Shown: positions 44,996 to 54,725, numbered from the stretch's first letter. The stretch: 64,000 bases of DNA from CAINVV01 sp964528535 (GCA_964528535.1 CAZGSQ010000006.1:7016-71015); one strand, 5' to 3'. Notes: a model not told the origin generated them from the sequence alone. A program made the numbers and translations.

Positions 44996-45036
44996 AAGAA
45001 TGGAGGAGGAATAACTCCTCCATTCTTATTCTTTTG
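44996..45036 (+). terminator. Strong hairpin between the binding-protein genes and the glycosidase genes
   Basis: Perfect 13-base-pair arms, AAGAATGGAGGAG (44996-45008) and CTCCTCCATTCTT (45015-45027), with a six-base loop, followed by ATTCTTTTG. It probably ends or attenuates most susCD transcripts, lowering expression of the downstream enzymes, or stabilises the 3' end of the susCD message. Confidence 0.8.
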
Positions 45037-45114
45037 ACAACCTTTATCCTATTTTCTTTCCCTTTATGACCATCAAACAGTTGAGTTAAGGACTGTTTTT
45101 CTTTTCAAGATACT

Positions 45115-46332
45115 ATGAAATCAATCTATTTTACTTTTTACGCCTATTTGTTAATTGGAGGAGTGGTGTTGATCTCGTGCAGCAAAGGAGGCAATTCACC
45201 CGATGTCCCCGTTGCAAATGTGGTAACACCGGTAGTGACAATTCTTGATGTTAGTCAACCCATTACAGCAGGCAATACCACCATGCAGTTTTACTTAAAT
45301 TTGGACAAATCTGCCACCACAGCAGTATCCGTAGATTATTCCTTGTCGGATGGTACTGCCATTTCACCTGCTGATTTTGCATCATCCTCTGGAACTATAA
45401 CTTTTGCGGCAGGGAAGACACAGGCGACCATTGATGTTGCAATCAAGGGAGATCCTACTAATTTGCGTCGAAACAATATTCAATTTTCGGTAACTCTAAG
45501 CAAGCCGGTGGCATGTACCATTGGAAACAACACGGCGAAAGGGACGATTCAAACTGAAGACGGAACATTTTTGCCTACCGACAATACTGGCTATTCAACC
45601 CCATTGTCCTACCCGGGTATGACACTTGTTTGGAATGACGAGTTTACGGGAACTAGTATTGACGCGAGTATATGGAATCAGGAAATTGGGAATGGCAGCG
45701 GTGGTTGGGGGAATAATGAACTTGAATATTATACCAATAGTCTGAAGAACAATTTTTTATCCAATGGAAATCTGATTATTGAAGCCAGAAAAGAGGCAAT
45801 CAGCGGATTTAACTACTCTTCTACCAGGATGACAACCCAAAACAAAAAGAGCATAAAATATGGTCGTATCGATATCAGAGCAAAATTGCCAGTTAGTAAG
45901 GGTATGTGGCCGGCATTGTGGATGCTGGGCTCCAATATTACTTCTGTTGGTTGGCCTGCCTGCGGAGAAATGGATATCATGGAGCTGGTAGGTTCCAGTC
46001 CGGGGAGAGTGAGGTCAACCATGCATTGGAAGTCTGTTGCAGGAGTTCACTTATCGAGTGGAGCAGATTATAATTTGCCGTCCGGCGATTTCTCCCAACA
46101 ATTTCATGTTTTTAGTATGGTTTGGAGTCAGGACCTGATTAAGAATTATGTGGATGATAAACTCGTCCTCACAGTAACCGGTGCAGATGCCGGAGCTGCC
46201 AGCTATCCATTCAACGCATCTCAATTTTTCATTTTCAATGTGGCCGTTGGTGGCGATTGGCCTGGACCACCCGATGCATCTACTCAGTTTCCACAACGGA
46301 TGTTTGTTGATTACGTAAGGGTTTTTCAATAA
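45115..46332 (+). CDS. GH16 endo-beta-1,3-glucanase, lipoprotein with Calx-beta-like domain
   Basis: A 405-residue lipoprotein (signal ending LISC, Cys22). Residues about 38-148 look like a Calx-beta/FN3-like module (VSVDYSLSDGTAISPADF). The GH16 domain spans about 165-405 with the catalytic motif GEMDIMELVG (nucleophile Glu285, helper Asp287, acid/base Glu290). The extra methionine between Ile288 and Glu290 gives the beta-bulge form typical of laminarinase-type GH16. GGWGNNELEYYT and KGMWPALWML line the cleft. It should cut beta-1,3-glucan on the cell surface. It is the first gene after the hairpin. Confidence 0.93.
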   Translation: MKSIYFTFYAYLLIGGVVLISCSKGGNSPDVPVANVVTPVVTILDVSQPITAGNTTMQFYLNLDKSATTAVSVDYSLSDGTAISPADFASSSGTITFAAGKTQATIDVAIKGDPTNLRRNNIQFSVTLSKPVACTIGNNTAKGTIQTEDGTFLPTDNTGYSTPLSYPGMTLVWNDEFTGTSIDASIWNQEIGNGSGGWGNNELEYYTNSLKNNFLSNGNLIIEARKEAISGFNYSSTRMTTQNKKSIKYGRIDIRAKLPVSKGMWPALWMLGSNITSVGWPACGEMDIMELVGSSPGRVRSTMHWKSVAGVHLSSGADYNLPSGDFSQQFHVFSMVWSQDLIKNYVDDKLVLTVTGADAGAASYPFNASQFFIFNVAVGGDWPGPPDASTQFPQRMFVDYVRVFQ

Positions 46333-46377
46333 TGAAAGTAGTACTATATCACTCTGTTAGAGATTTTATTTACTTTC

Positions 46378-47862
46378 ATGTTTAATTTACATTTTATGCC
46401 ATTGCTTCCCAGATACCGTTTGATTTTTGGTTTGATTGTCATCCTATTTTCACTGTTTGTCTTCAACTGCGCAAAAAAAAGTGAACCTGAGCCACTACCA
46501 AAACCAAATCCGATACCGGTTCCAGTCGGAACTGGAAAATCCGATGTAGCTCTCTGGTTGACCAATCCAGATCAACAGGTCTATTTTAAGAAACAAGGCA
46601 TTGTGTTGAATTTCAGCAATTCATCCAATTATAATCCGTCTATATTGGTTGATACCACCCAGACCTTCCAGTCTATGGATGGATTCGGTTTTGCACTTAC
46701 AGGTGGAAGTGCTGCGCTGCTTGGACAGTTGGCCTCGGCAGAGCGGGATGGCTTGATCAGGGAGCTATTTACTTCAGATAGTACTTATATAGGCATCAAT
46801 TACCTACGCATCAGCATTGGTGCTTCAGATCTCGATGCCAGTGTCTTTTCATACGATGATATGACAGGTTCACAGACTGATATAGGATTGCAACATTTCA
46901 GCATTGATCCCGACAAGGTCAATTTGATTCCAATATTGAAAGGGATCATTTCAATCAATCCTTCAATTAAAATTCTTGGTTCTCCGTGGTCGGCACCTGC
47001 ATGGATGAAATCGAATCTGAGCCCCAAAGGCGGAAGTTTAAAACCAGAATACTATGGCGAGTATGCCAACTACTTCGTGAAATATGTAAAGGCAATGGAA
47101 GCGCAAGGGATTAAAATTGATGCAATTACTCCTCAGAATGAGCCATTAAATCCCAACAACAATCCAAGCATGAGTATGTCAGCAGCAGAGCAGACTGAAT
47201 TTGTTAAAAATTATTTGGGTCCTGCCTTTCAGACAGCTAACCTGTCGACAAAAATTATTCTGTATGACCATAATTGTGATGTGGCTTCCTATCCACTGGC
47301 CATCCTCGCTGATGCTGCTGCCCGGAAGTATGCTGATGGATCGGCCTTTCACCTCTATGCGGGCGATATTAGTGTGTTGACGCAGGTTCACAATGCCTAT
47401 CCAGACAAGAATGTCTACTTTACAGAACAGTGGGTAGGTGGACCCAGTAACTTCGCGGGGGATTTGAAATGGCATGTAAAAAATCTGATTATTGGTGCAT
47501 CCAGAAATTGGAGTAAGAATGTAATAGAATGGAATCTTGCATCTGATCCCAATTATTATCCACATACAGTTGGTGGATGTTCAACTTGCCTGGGTGCACT
47601 TACCATAGGCACTTCTGTAAATAGAAATGTATCCTACTATATCATTGCACATGCTTCGAAATTTGTGAAGAGTGGTTCCAAAAGAATAGCTTCGAACAAT
47701 CCTGCCAATTTGTCAAACGTAGCTTTTAAAACAACCGAAGGTAAAAAAGTACTTATCGTTCTTAACGAAAGTGTATCCAACCAATCATTTAATATCCAAT
47801 TTAACGACATGATCGTGCCAACTGAATTAGCTGGAGGAGCAGTTGGAACTTATGTCTGGTAA
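46378..47862 (+). CDS. GH30 beta-glycanase (probable endo-beta-1,6-glucanase), lipoprotein
   Basis: A 494-residue lipoprotein (signal ending VFNC, Cys31); an ATG at 46396 is an alternative start. The GH30 (beta/alpha)8 barrel has the acid/base Glu255 in TPQNEP and the nucleophile Glu350 in VYFTEQW, with SPWSAPAWMK and DGSAFHLYAGD typical of the family. A C-terminal beta domain ends in YVW. With GH16 and GH3 partners, cleavage of beta-1,6-glucose branches is likely. It is paralogous to the GH30 at 51276-52709. Confidence 0.9.
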   Translation: MFNLHFMPLLPRYRLIFGLIVILFSLFVFNCAKKSEPEPLPKPNPIPVPVGTGKSDVALWLTNPDQQVYFKKQGIVLNFSNSSNYNPSILVDTTQTFQSMDGFGFALTGGSAALLGQLASAERDGLIRELFTSDSTYIGINYLRISIGASDLDASVFSYDDMTGSQTDIGLQHFSIDPDKVNLIPILKGIISINPSIKILGSPWSAPAWMKSNLSPKGGSLKPEYYGEYANYFVKYVKAMEAQGIKIDAITPQNEPLNPNNNPSMSMSAAEQTEFVKNYLGPAFQTANLSTKIILYDHNCDVASYPLAILADAAARKYADGSAFHLYAGDISVLTQVHNAYPDKNVYFTEQWVGGPSNFAGDLKWHVKNLIIGASRNWSKNVIEWNLASDPNYYPHTVGGCSTCLGALTIGTSVNRNVSYYIIAHASKFVKSGSKRIASNNPANLSNVAFKTTEGKKVLIVLNESVSNQSFNIQFNDMIVPTELAGGAVGTYVW

Positions 47863-47924
47863 ATCCATCTGGCTAAAGGTATTGAGTACCAAATATTTAT
47901 TCTAACAACAACAACGACTTCAAG

Positions 47925-50180
47925 ATGAATTCATCAAAATCTTCAACTTTTTTGAGTCTTGCACTCTGCCTCGCTTTGCTGATTTCATGCAATCAGGAGG
48001 CAACAAAGCCTGATAAAATAGAGAGCAGGGTGAATGACTTGCTTACCAGAATGACACTGGATGAAAAAATTGGTCAAATGACCCAGGTAGATCCTGGTTT
48101 TGCGGGAGGTGAGGAACAGCTAAAGAAAGCGATCAGAGATGGTCGGTATGGCTCATTACTCAATCTTTTTGGCGTCGAACGCGTGAACGAAATTCAAAAA
48201 ATTGCCATGGAAGAGAGCCGACTCGGCATCCCATTGCTAATTGGTCGGGATGTAATACATGGTTATCGGACAATTTTCCCCATTCCGCTTGGAATGGCTG
48301 CCTCCTGGAATCCGGAAATTGTAAGAAAAGCATACAGAATATCTGCAATTGAATGTTCTTCGCAGGGTATCAAATGGACTTTTGCCCCGATGATCGATAT
48401 TACCTGGGATCCTCGGTGGGGAAGAATTGCTGAGGGTTGCGGAGAGGACCCCTTTCTCGCTTCGACTTTGTCGCAGGCCATGGTAAAGGGTATCCAGGGG
48501 GAGGATCTGACCGATCCAACGGCAGTTGCCGCTTGCGCCAAGCATTTTGTAGGTTATGGTTTTGCCGAGGCAGGGCGAGATTACAATACTACTTACATTT
48601 CAGAACCGGTACTTAGAAATATAGTCCTGAAACCCTTTAAAGCTGCAAGTGATGCAGGCGCTTTAACTTTCATGTCGGGGTTCAATGACCTCAACGGTAC
48701 GCCTGCTTCGGGAAATGAATTCACCTTAAAACAAATACTTAGAAAGGAATGGGGATATCGGGGAATGGTAGTCAGCGATTGGGCTTCTATCTCAGAGATG
48801 ATTTCTCATGGATTCGCTGCCAATGAAAAGGAAGCTGCTTATAAGGCTTTGAGGGCAGGAGTCGATATGGAGATGTCGAGTCAAACTTATGCAGGTAATA
48901 TCAAGACGCTTTTAAAAGAGGGGAAGATAGACCAAAAAATGGTGGATGATGCAGTCGGAAATATTTTAAGAGTTAAATTTAAACTTGGCTTGTTCGAAAA
49001 TCCCTACACAAATCCGGAAGCCCAGAAACAAATATTGAATCCTGAATTTCTGGATCATGCCAGGAAAGTTGCACGCGAAAGTGCTGTCTTGCTGAAAAAC
49101 AGAGCAAAAATACTTCCTCTGTCGCAGAAGATTCATTCTGTAGCGGTCATCGGTCCACTGGCAGATTCACCTCGCGACCAGCTTGGAACTTGGGTTTTCG
49201 ATGGCAAAGCTGAAAATTCAGTAACGCCTCTTACAGCCATCAGGGAAGTTCTTGGAGCTGATAAGGTGAATTTTATCAAAGGTTTACAATACAGTCGTGA
49301 CAAGAATAAGAGTGATTTTGCAAAGGTAGTCGCTGTTGCCAAACAATCAGATGCTGTTGTTTTTTTTGGTGGTGAAGAGTGGATTCTTTCGGGTGAAGGC
49401 CAGTCACGTGGAGAGATAAATCTTCCTGGGGTCCAGGACGAATTGCTCGATGAATTGGCAAAAATAGGAAAACCATTGATCGTGGTCATAATGGCAGGCC
49501 GTCCACTTGCCATAGGCAATCTTCTCAACAAGGCAGATGCAGTGTTGTATGGTTGGCATGGCGGTTCGATGGCTGGCCCTGCATTGGCTGATCTGATTTT
49601 TGGTAAAGAGTCTCCTTCTGGGAAGCTGCCAGTTACCTTTGTCAAAGGTTCAGGCCAAATTCCATTTTATTATTACCACAACAATACCGGAAGACCTGCC
49701 TCATCCAAATTCTGGACGCCAATGGACAGTATTCCGGTTGTTAATCCTCAAAATTCCCTGGGCTATAAGTCATTCCATCTTGATTATGGATTTACTCCGC
49801 TGTTGCCTTTTGGCTATGGATTGAGTTATACTACCTTCAGATATGGTGCCTTGAAACTTTCATCCCTGTCTATGTCAACTACAGGATCCATCAATGTCAA
49901 AGCCTCCATCTCGAATACAGGAGCCTGTGATGCCGATGAAATTGTTCAACTTTACATTCGCGACAGGGTGGGTTCAATAACCAGACCAGTGAAAGAACTG
50001 AAAGGATACCAAAGAATACCAATTGCACAAGGGAAAACGATAGAGGTAGAATTTCTATTGAAGGCCAAGGATTTGGAATTCTTTAATGGGAAGGAAAATG
50101 TTATCGAACCCGGGGAATTTGATGTATGGATTGGGCCAAACTCTGCTGAAGGTTTACATGGTGAATTTACCATCCAATAA
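47925..50180 (+). CDS. GH3 beta-glucosidase, lipoprotein
   Basis: A 751-residue lipoprotein (signal ending LLISC, Cys22) of BglX type. The first domain has RMTLDEKIGQMTQ, WTFAPMIDITWDPRWGR and KHFVGYG; the nucleophile is Asp285 in VVSDWAS. The second domain and a C-terminal fibronectin-III-like domain (VELFLL-type strands, ending GPNSAEG) follow. It should release glucose from beta-1,3 or beta-1,6 oligosaccharides made by the GH16 and GH30 partners, most likely in the periplasm or on the outer-membrane inner face. It lies 62 bases after the first GH30. Confidence 0.94.
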   Translation: MNSSKSSTFLSLALCLALLISCNQEATKPDKIESRVNDLLTRMTLDEKIGQMTQVDPGFAGGEEQLKKAIRDGRYGSLLNLFGVERVNEIQKIAMEESRLGIPLLIGRDVIHGYRTIFPIPLGMAASWNPEIVRKAYRISAIECSSQGIKWTFAPMIDITWDPRWGRIAEGCGEDPFLASTLSQAMVKGIQGEDLTDPTAVAACAKHFVGYGFAEAGRDYNTTYISEPVLRNIVLKPFKAASDAGALTFMSGFNDLNGTPASGNEFTLKQILRKEWGYRGMVVSDWASISEMISHGFAANEKEAAYKALRAGVDMEMSSQTYAGNIKTLLKEGKIDQKMVDDAVGNILRVKFKLGLFENPYTNPEAQKQILNPEFLDHARKVARESAVLLKNRAKILPLSQKIHSVAVIGPLADSPRDQLGTWVFDGKAENSVTPLTAIREVLGADKVNFIKGLQYSRDKNKSDFAKVVAVAKQSDAVVFFGGEEWILSGEGQSRGEINLPGVQDELLDELAKIGKPLIVVIMAGRPLAIGNLLNKADAVLYGWHGGSMAGPALADLIFGKESPSGKLPVTFVKGSGQIPFYYYHNNTGRPASSKFWTPMDSIPVVNPQNSLGYKSFHLDYGFTPLLPFGYGLSYTTFRYGALKLSSLSMSTTGSINVKASISNTGACDADEIVQLYIRDRVGSITRPVKELKGYQRIPIAQGKTIEVEFLLKAKDLEFFNGKENVIEPGEFDVWIGPNSAEGLHGEFTIQ

Positions 50181-50335
50181 TTATGACAAACCGTTTCTAT
50201 GTTGCTGATAATATGATAATTGAATAATTTAATGCAATCATGGAAAAATTAGTTTGCTTGTTGATCGGGTGTGGAATGGCCATGACCTAAGCTTTAAATA
50301 ATCAGAACAGGAGGATTTGGGTAATCTACTCGCAA

Positions 50336-51193
50336 ATGAACCTAAAAATTGATAAACAAATGAATAGTAAGATATTGTTGTTTCTTATGTCGTTTTTGGC
50401 TTTCTACCTTCCGGGGTTTTGTAAATTTCCAGAAAAGAGATGGATATCCGAAGATCCAGCTAAAAAATATCAACTGGTATGGAGCGATGAGTTTGGTTAT
50501 GCCGGATTGCCGGATCAAAATAAGTGGAGTTTTGATCAGGAGGGAAATGCCTCAGGATGGGGAAACAACGAAGCTCAATATTATACCAAAGATCGCCTTC
50601 AAAATGCAGAAGTGAAGGGAGGATTCCTCTACATCAATGCCATCAAGGAGGATTTCCAGGGTAAAAAATATACATCAGCGCGGTTGATTACCAAGGCAAA
50701 GGGGGATTGGCTGTATGGAAGAATTGAGGTAAATGCAAAGTTGCCGGATGGCAAAGGGATGTGGCCGGCCATCTGGATGCTACCAACCGATTGGAAATAT
50801 GGTGGCTGGCCTGCCTCCGGAGAGATAGACATCATGGAAAATGTTGGTTATGACCCATGTTGGATTGTTGCTTCTGCCCACACCCAATCCTACAACCACG
50901 TTCAAGGGACACAAAAGAACAATAAGATCCTGATCGCTGATTGTTATACTAAGTTTCATCTCTACGCACTCGAGTGGGAAGCTTCCGAATACAGGATTTA
51001 CGTCGACGATCAGCTCTATTTTACCTTTAAAAATGAAGCGACGGGCTTCAAGGTCTGGCCATTTGACCAGCGATTTCATCTTCTGCTCAATGTCGCTGTA
51101 GGTGGAAATTGGGGTGGGTCGAAAGGAATCGACGATACCATCTTTCCAAAGACAATGGTGGTGGATTATGTGCGGGTGTACCAAAGGCGATAA
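50336..51193 (+). CDS. GH16 endo-beta-1,3-glucanase, single-domain
   Basis: A 285-residue exported enzyme. The signal peptide is best read from the second ATG at 50360 (MNSKILLFLMSFLAF); both starts are possible. The GH16 motif GEIDIMENVG has Glu163, Asp165 and Glu168. GWGNNEAQYYT, GKGMWPAIWML and GGWPASGE fit laminarinase. Unlike the GH16 at 45115 it lacks an accessory module and a good lipobox, so it may be periplasmic or free rather than surface-bound, giving division of labour between the two. It is 155 bases after GH3. Confidence 0.93.
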   Translation: MNLKIDKQMNSKILLFLMSFLAFYLPGFCKFPEKRWISEDPAKKYQLVWSDEFGYAGLPDQNKWSFDQEGNASGWGNNEAQYYTKDRLQNAEVKGGFLYINAIKEDFQGKKYTSARLITKAKGDWLYGRIEVNAKLPDGKGMWPAIWMLPTDWKYGGWPASGEIDIMENVGYDPCWIVASAHTQSYNHVQGTQKNNKILIADCYTKFHLYALEWEASEYRIYVDDQLYFTFKNEATGFKVWPFDQRFHLLLNVAVGGNWGGSKGIDDTIFPKTMVVDYVRVYQRR

Positions 51194-51275
51194 TTGTTGA
51201 AAGCGCTTTTATCCGTTTTAATCCGCATGTCATTTCGAAGATATTTTTTTGCTATTGTTTAAAGAAATTTCATCC

Positions 51276-52709
51276 ATGAAAACGATATCCTCTCTTGTGG
51301 TTGTCTTTTGCCTTCTTGCCACTCTTCAACTGAAATGTGATGCGAAGAGGCCAAATACCCTCAAACGCACCACCAAGAAGGAGGAGGTTCAGTTTTGGCT
51401 TACATCACCCTCTGCTGGGACGCTATTTCAGAAGCAGGCATCTTTATTTATGGTAAAGAAGGATCAAAGTACAATTGACCCTGTCATTGTGGTGAATGAC
51501 CAGGAGCGTTTTCAAACCATGGATGGCTTTGGGAATTGCCTGACTGATGGCAGTGCCATGTTACTTCACAAAATGAGTGGTTCGGCAAGAACTGTCTTGC
51601 TGAAGGAGTTGTTTTCAACCGATGGCAACAACATCGGGATCAGTTACCTGCGTATTTCTTTGGGCGCTTCCGATTTGAGTAGTCAACCATATAGCTTTGA
51701 TGATATACCAAATGGTGAGACTGACTTTGAACTTAAAAATTTTTCTATCGATCAAAACAGGAAAGACCTCATCCCAATTTTAAAGGAAATCTTGCAGATC
51801 AATCCCGGGATCAAAATACTTGCTTCGCCCTGGTCGGCACCTGTCTGGATGAAGACAGTTGCCAGTTTCAAGGGAGGAAGTCTGAAAAAAGAGTGTTTCG
51901 AGGTCTATTCCAAATATTTTGTCAAATACCTTGAAGAAATGAAAATGGAAGGTATAATCATTGATGCCATTACCATCCAAAATGAACCACTTCATCCCGG
52001 CAATGTGCCAAGCATGTTGATGTTGCCTGAGGATCAGGCACAATTCATCAGTGAGAACCTGGGTCCTTCCTTTCAAACGGCAGGGCTCAAAACAAAAATC
52101 ATCGTGTATGACCACAATGCCGACAAAATAGGTTACCCATTAACCATTCTCAGAGATAAGGAAGCCTCCAAATATGTGGATGGCTCTGCCTTTCATCTTT
52201 ATGCCGGGAAAATGGAAGCGCTTTCAGATGTGCATAAGGAGTTCCCCAATAAGAATCTATATTTTACGGAGCAATGGATTGGAGCGCCAGGTAAATTGCA
52301 ACAGGATCTGGCGTGGCACATCAAGACCCTCATCATTGGAGGTAGCCGAAACTGGTGCCGAAACGTACTCGAGTGGAACATGGCAGCTGATTCAGCCAAT
52401 GACCCGCACACTACAGGAGGGTGCGACCGTTGTCTTGGAACAATAACGGTGCAAGGTGATCAGGTAATGCGAAATCCAGGCTACTACATTCTTGCCCATG
52501 CCGCTAAATTTATCAGACCTGATGCTGTTAGAATCGCATCAAGTGAGTTAGAATCCCTGCCAAATGTTGCTTTTCAAACGAAAGACGGTGCCAAAGTGCT
52601 TGTGGTGCTGAACGACTCAAAGGATCTCTTGAAATTTGTGATAAGCGACCATGGAATGGTAGTTCATGTAAAGCTGGATAAGGGTGCGGTAGCTACATTT
52701 GTTTGGTAG
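51276..52709 (+). CDS. GH30 beta-glycanase, second copy
   Basis: A 477-residue exported enzyme from the ATG at 51276; an upstream in-frame TTG is less likely. Signal region MKTISSLVVVFCLLATLQLKC has a poor lipobox (Lys before Cys21), so membrane anchoring is uncertain. Acid/base Glu237 in TIQNEP and nucleophile Glu332 in LYFTEQW are present. The protein aligns along its length with the GH30 at 46378 (shared SPWSAPxWMK, DGSAFHLYAG, GGSRNW/GASRNW, CxxCLGxxT) and is an old duplicate, not a recent one. It is the last gene of the locus. Confidence 0.9.
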   Translation: MKTISSLVVVFCLLATLQLKCDAKRPNTLKRTTKKEEVQFWLTSPSAGTLFQKQASLFMVKKDQSTIDPVIVVNDQERFQTMDGFGNCLTDGSAMLLHKMSGSARTVLLKELFSTDGNNIGISYLRISLGASDLSSQPYSFDDIPNGETDFELKNFSIDQNRKDLIPILKEILQINPGIKILASPWSAPVWMKTVASFKGGSLKKECFEVYSKYFVKYLEEMKMEGIIIDAITIQNEPLHPGNVPSMLMLPEDQAQFISENLGPSFQTAGLKTKIIVYDHNADKIGYPLTILRDKEASKYVDGSAFHLYAGKMEALSDVHKEFPNKNLYFTEQWIGAPGKLQQDLAWHIKTLIIGGSRNWCRNVLEWNMAADSANDPHTTGGCDRCLGTITVQGDQVMRNPGYYILAHAAKFIRPDAVRIASSELESLPNVAFQTKDGAKVLVVLNDSKDLLKFVISDHGMVVHVKLDKGAVATFVW

Positions 52710-52827
52710 GCGCGTGTTCAATCGAAATATTCGAAAAATTGATTCATTGGAAAAAATAGTCTGTTGATATTTTGAAATTATTGGACAATCAAAGCTATAA
52801 TTAGGTTTGAAAAAGAGCAAATGCCTT

Positions 52828-52857
52828 TTTGCTTCTTGTCAGAATAGTATATTTTTG
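52828..52857 (+). promoter_or_regulatory. Promoter of the 131-residue membrane protein gene
   Basis: TTTG (52828-52831) and TATTTTTG (52850-52857) are separated by 18 bases, close to the usual 19-21. The ATG follows at 52881. Confidence 0.6.
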
Positions 52858-52880
52858 ACTCAAACTAATTTACTGTTTCC

Positions 52881-53276
52881 ATGGAAGAAAATGATAAATT
52901 GTCACAAGAGTACACCGCCATCAAAGGTCTTCGCCTGGCAGCCAGGATTACAGGAACACTTTGGATACTTTTTTGTCTCCTTTTTTTGATAGGTTACCTG
53001 ATGGAAGGGATTCAAAAAAGCGGAGGAAAATTCGTGATGCCGGGTGATTGGCTCGGTGTTGCCACTGAAGTGTTTATTTTTATCGGTCTGGGTGGCTTAA
53101 TAGTTGCATACTGGCGTGAAGGGAAAGGTGGCTTGATTTCATTCGTAGCCTTCCTGTTGTCGGCAGTTTGTCTCGTAGCAGATCCTCAACTTACTTTCAG
53201 TTTTATCTTTCTGTTTCTGTTTCTTCCAACAGTTTTGTATTTGGCTTATTGGTGGGCCAGTAAAAGATCAAAATAG
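52881..53276 (+). CDS. Unassigned four-segment membrane protein
   Basis: A 131-residue protein not recognised. After a polar N-terminus (MEENDKLSQEY) there are four hydrophobic segments, about residues 22-43, 57-76, 83-100 and 103-123, with a basic end (WASKRSK). It has its own promoter and is convergent with pncB, so it is probably not part of the glucan locus despite its position. Nothing in the sequence suggests an enzyme. Confidence 0.65.
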   Translation: MEENDKLSQEYTAIKGLRLAARITGTLWILFCLLFLIGYLMEGIQKSGGKFVMPGDWLGVATEVFIFIGLGGLIVAYWREGKGGLISFVAFLLSAVCLVADPQLTFSFIFLFLFLPTVLYLAYWWASKRSK

Positions 53277-53288
53277 CTCATTCTTCCT

Positions 53289-53309
53289 CTTACTCATCCC
53301 TCATAACTC
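53289..53309 (-). repeat. Three decayed heptamers of the GAGTTAT family at the pncB end
   Basis: On the reverse strand the units GAGTTAT, GAGGGAT and GAGTAAG follow each other. They encode the last residues of PncB (SYEG) and supply its TGA stop codon. Confidence 0.55.
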
Positions 53310-54724
53310 TGCTTGTGTTTGTTAATCAGATCATTGCGCATATTGAGCAATTTTTCTGAAATTCCAACTTTGTAGATGTGGGGCATGATGAACCGTTTGT
53401 GCTCTTCTGGTAGTTGTTTTTCCCTGAGTGCCAGATATTCATGACATTCTGAAGGTGAAGGCATTTTATTCAGAATCTGGCCATTCCGGAGAACGGGTTG
53501 CAGCAATTGCTCGCACCTGAGATGACAGACCTTTGTCCGTTTGTCTGCTTGTGTGGGATGGTAGAGCCATTCACATTTTCCTGGAATTTCATCGTCAAGT
53601 AAGATTCCATCCCGAAAGATATTTCCCTCCTCATCGAAAAAACGCCAAACCGATTTTTTCCCCGGCAGTGTATTCTTTTCTATATTCTCGGAAATCTTCA
53701 TGCTGGGTATTAAGTTGCTTTCGCACAACTTGTAAACGCCATCGAGTGATGCATCCGGCTTACCTGTTACGAGTTCTGTGCCGACGCCAAAACCATCAAT
53801 CGGCGCCAGTTGATCTTCAAGACTTTTGATGACATATTCATTCAATTGATTTGAAACGAGAATTTTAACCATCTTTAAACCCTCCTTGTCGAGCATTTTG
53901 CGTGCTTTCTTGCTTAAATATGCCAAGTCTCCACTGTCGAGCCTGATTGCAACCAGTTGAGCTCCTACCTGTGCCATCTCTTTTGCCACCAGTATTGCGT
54001 TGGGGACTCCACTTCTCAGTGTGTCATAGGTGTCAACCAACAAGATGGTGTTTTGTGGATTGATGGACGCATAGGTCCTGAACGCTGTCAATTCGTTCTC
54101 GAAACTTTGGATCCAGCTGTGTGCCATGGTGCCTGACACCGGAAGATGGTACATCCTTCCTGCTTGCACATTCGAAGTGGATGAAGCTCCTCCAAGTATC
54201 GCCGCTCGGCTGGCCTGCAGGCCACCGTAGCCGTGGGAACGGCGCAATCCAAAATCTGAAAATGGCTTACCGTTGGCTACCAATTTGATCCGGAAGGCTT
54301 TGGTAGCTATCAAAGATTGGAAATTGAGGATGTTTAATAACAAAGTTTCAATCAGTTGAGCCTCAATAAGATCGGCCTCTATACGAACGATTGGTTCATT
54401 GGGGAAGACAAGTTCGCCCTCCCTTACAGATGTGATATCGCCTTTGAAGCTAAAATCACGAAGATATGTCAGAAATTCAGGCTTTAAATCCAGGGTGCTT
54501 AAGTAAGAAATGACCTCATCGTCGTATCTAAAGGAGTGCAATTGGTCCAGGAAGTCGGCCATCCCAGCGAAAACTAAAAATCCACCTTGAAAGGGATTGG
54601 TCCGGAAAAAATATTCAAAAACGGCTTTTTCACTTTGCTTCCCGGCAAAATAGTATCCCTGAGCCATGGAAAGTTCGTAAAAATCAGTGTACAAACCGTT
54701 GATATGTACGGATTTAGGAACCAT
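53294..54724 (-). CDS. pncB: Nicotinate phosphoribosyltransferase
   Basis: A 476-residue enzyme of NAD salvage that joins nicotinate to PRPP with ATP. The start is the ATG at 54724 (MVPKSVHINGLYTDFYELSMAQGY), one base after the purA stop; a longer frame would lie inside purA. Family segments: DFGLRRSHGYGGLQASRAA, VSGTMAHSWIQSF, DTYDTLRSGVPNA, LDSGDLAYLSKKARKML and GFGVGTELVTG. It shares a message with purA. The C-terminal residues and stop are encoded by decayed heptamers. Confidence 0.95.
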   Translation of the reverse strand: MVPKSVHINGLYTDFYELSMAQGYYFAGKQSEKAVFEYFFRTNPFQGGFLVFAGMADFLDQLHSFRYDDEVISYLSTLDLKPEFLTYLRDFSFKGDITSVREGELVFPNEPIVRIEADLIEAQLIETLLLNILNFQSLIATKAFRIKLVANGKPFSDFGLRRSHGYGGLQASRAAILGGASSTSNVQAGRMYHLPVSGTMAHSWIQSFENELTAFRTYASINPQNTILLVDTYDTLRSGVPNAILVAKEMAQVGAQLVAIRLDSGDLAYLSKKARKMLDKEGLKMVKILVSNQLNEYVIKSLEDQLAPIDGFGVGTELVTGKPDASLDGVYKLCESNLIPSMKISENIEKNTLPGKKSVWRFFDEEGNIFRDGILLDDEIPGKCEWLYHPTQADKRTKVCHLRCEQLLQPVLRNGQILNKMPSPSECHEYLALREKQLPEEHKRFIMPHIYKVGISEKLLNMRNDLINKHKQSYEG

Positions 54725-54725
54725 C

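Noticed and set aside
46332..46379. Nine-base-pair inverted repeat (ATGAAAGTA/TACTTTCAT) reaching the GH30 start codon
   Set aside because: The loop is 30 bases and the stem AT-rich, so it is likely too weak to hide the start; kept only as a note.
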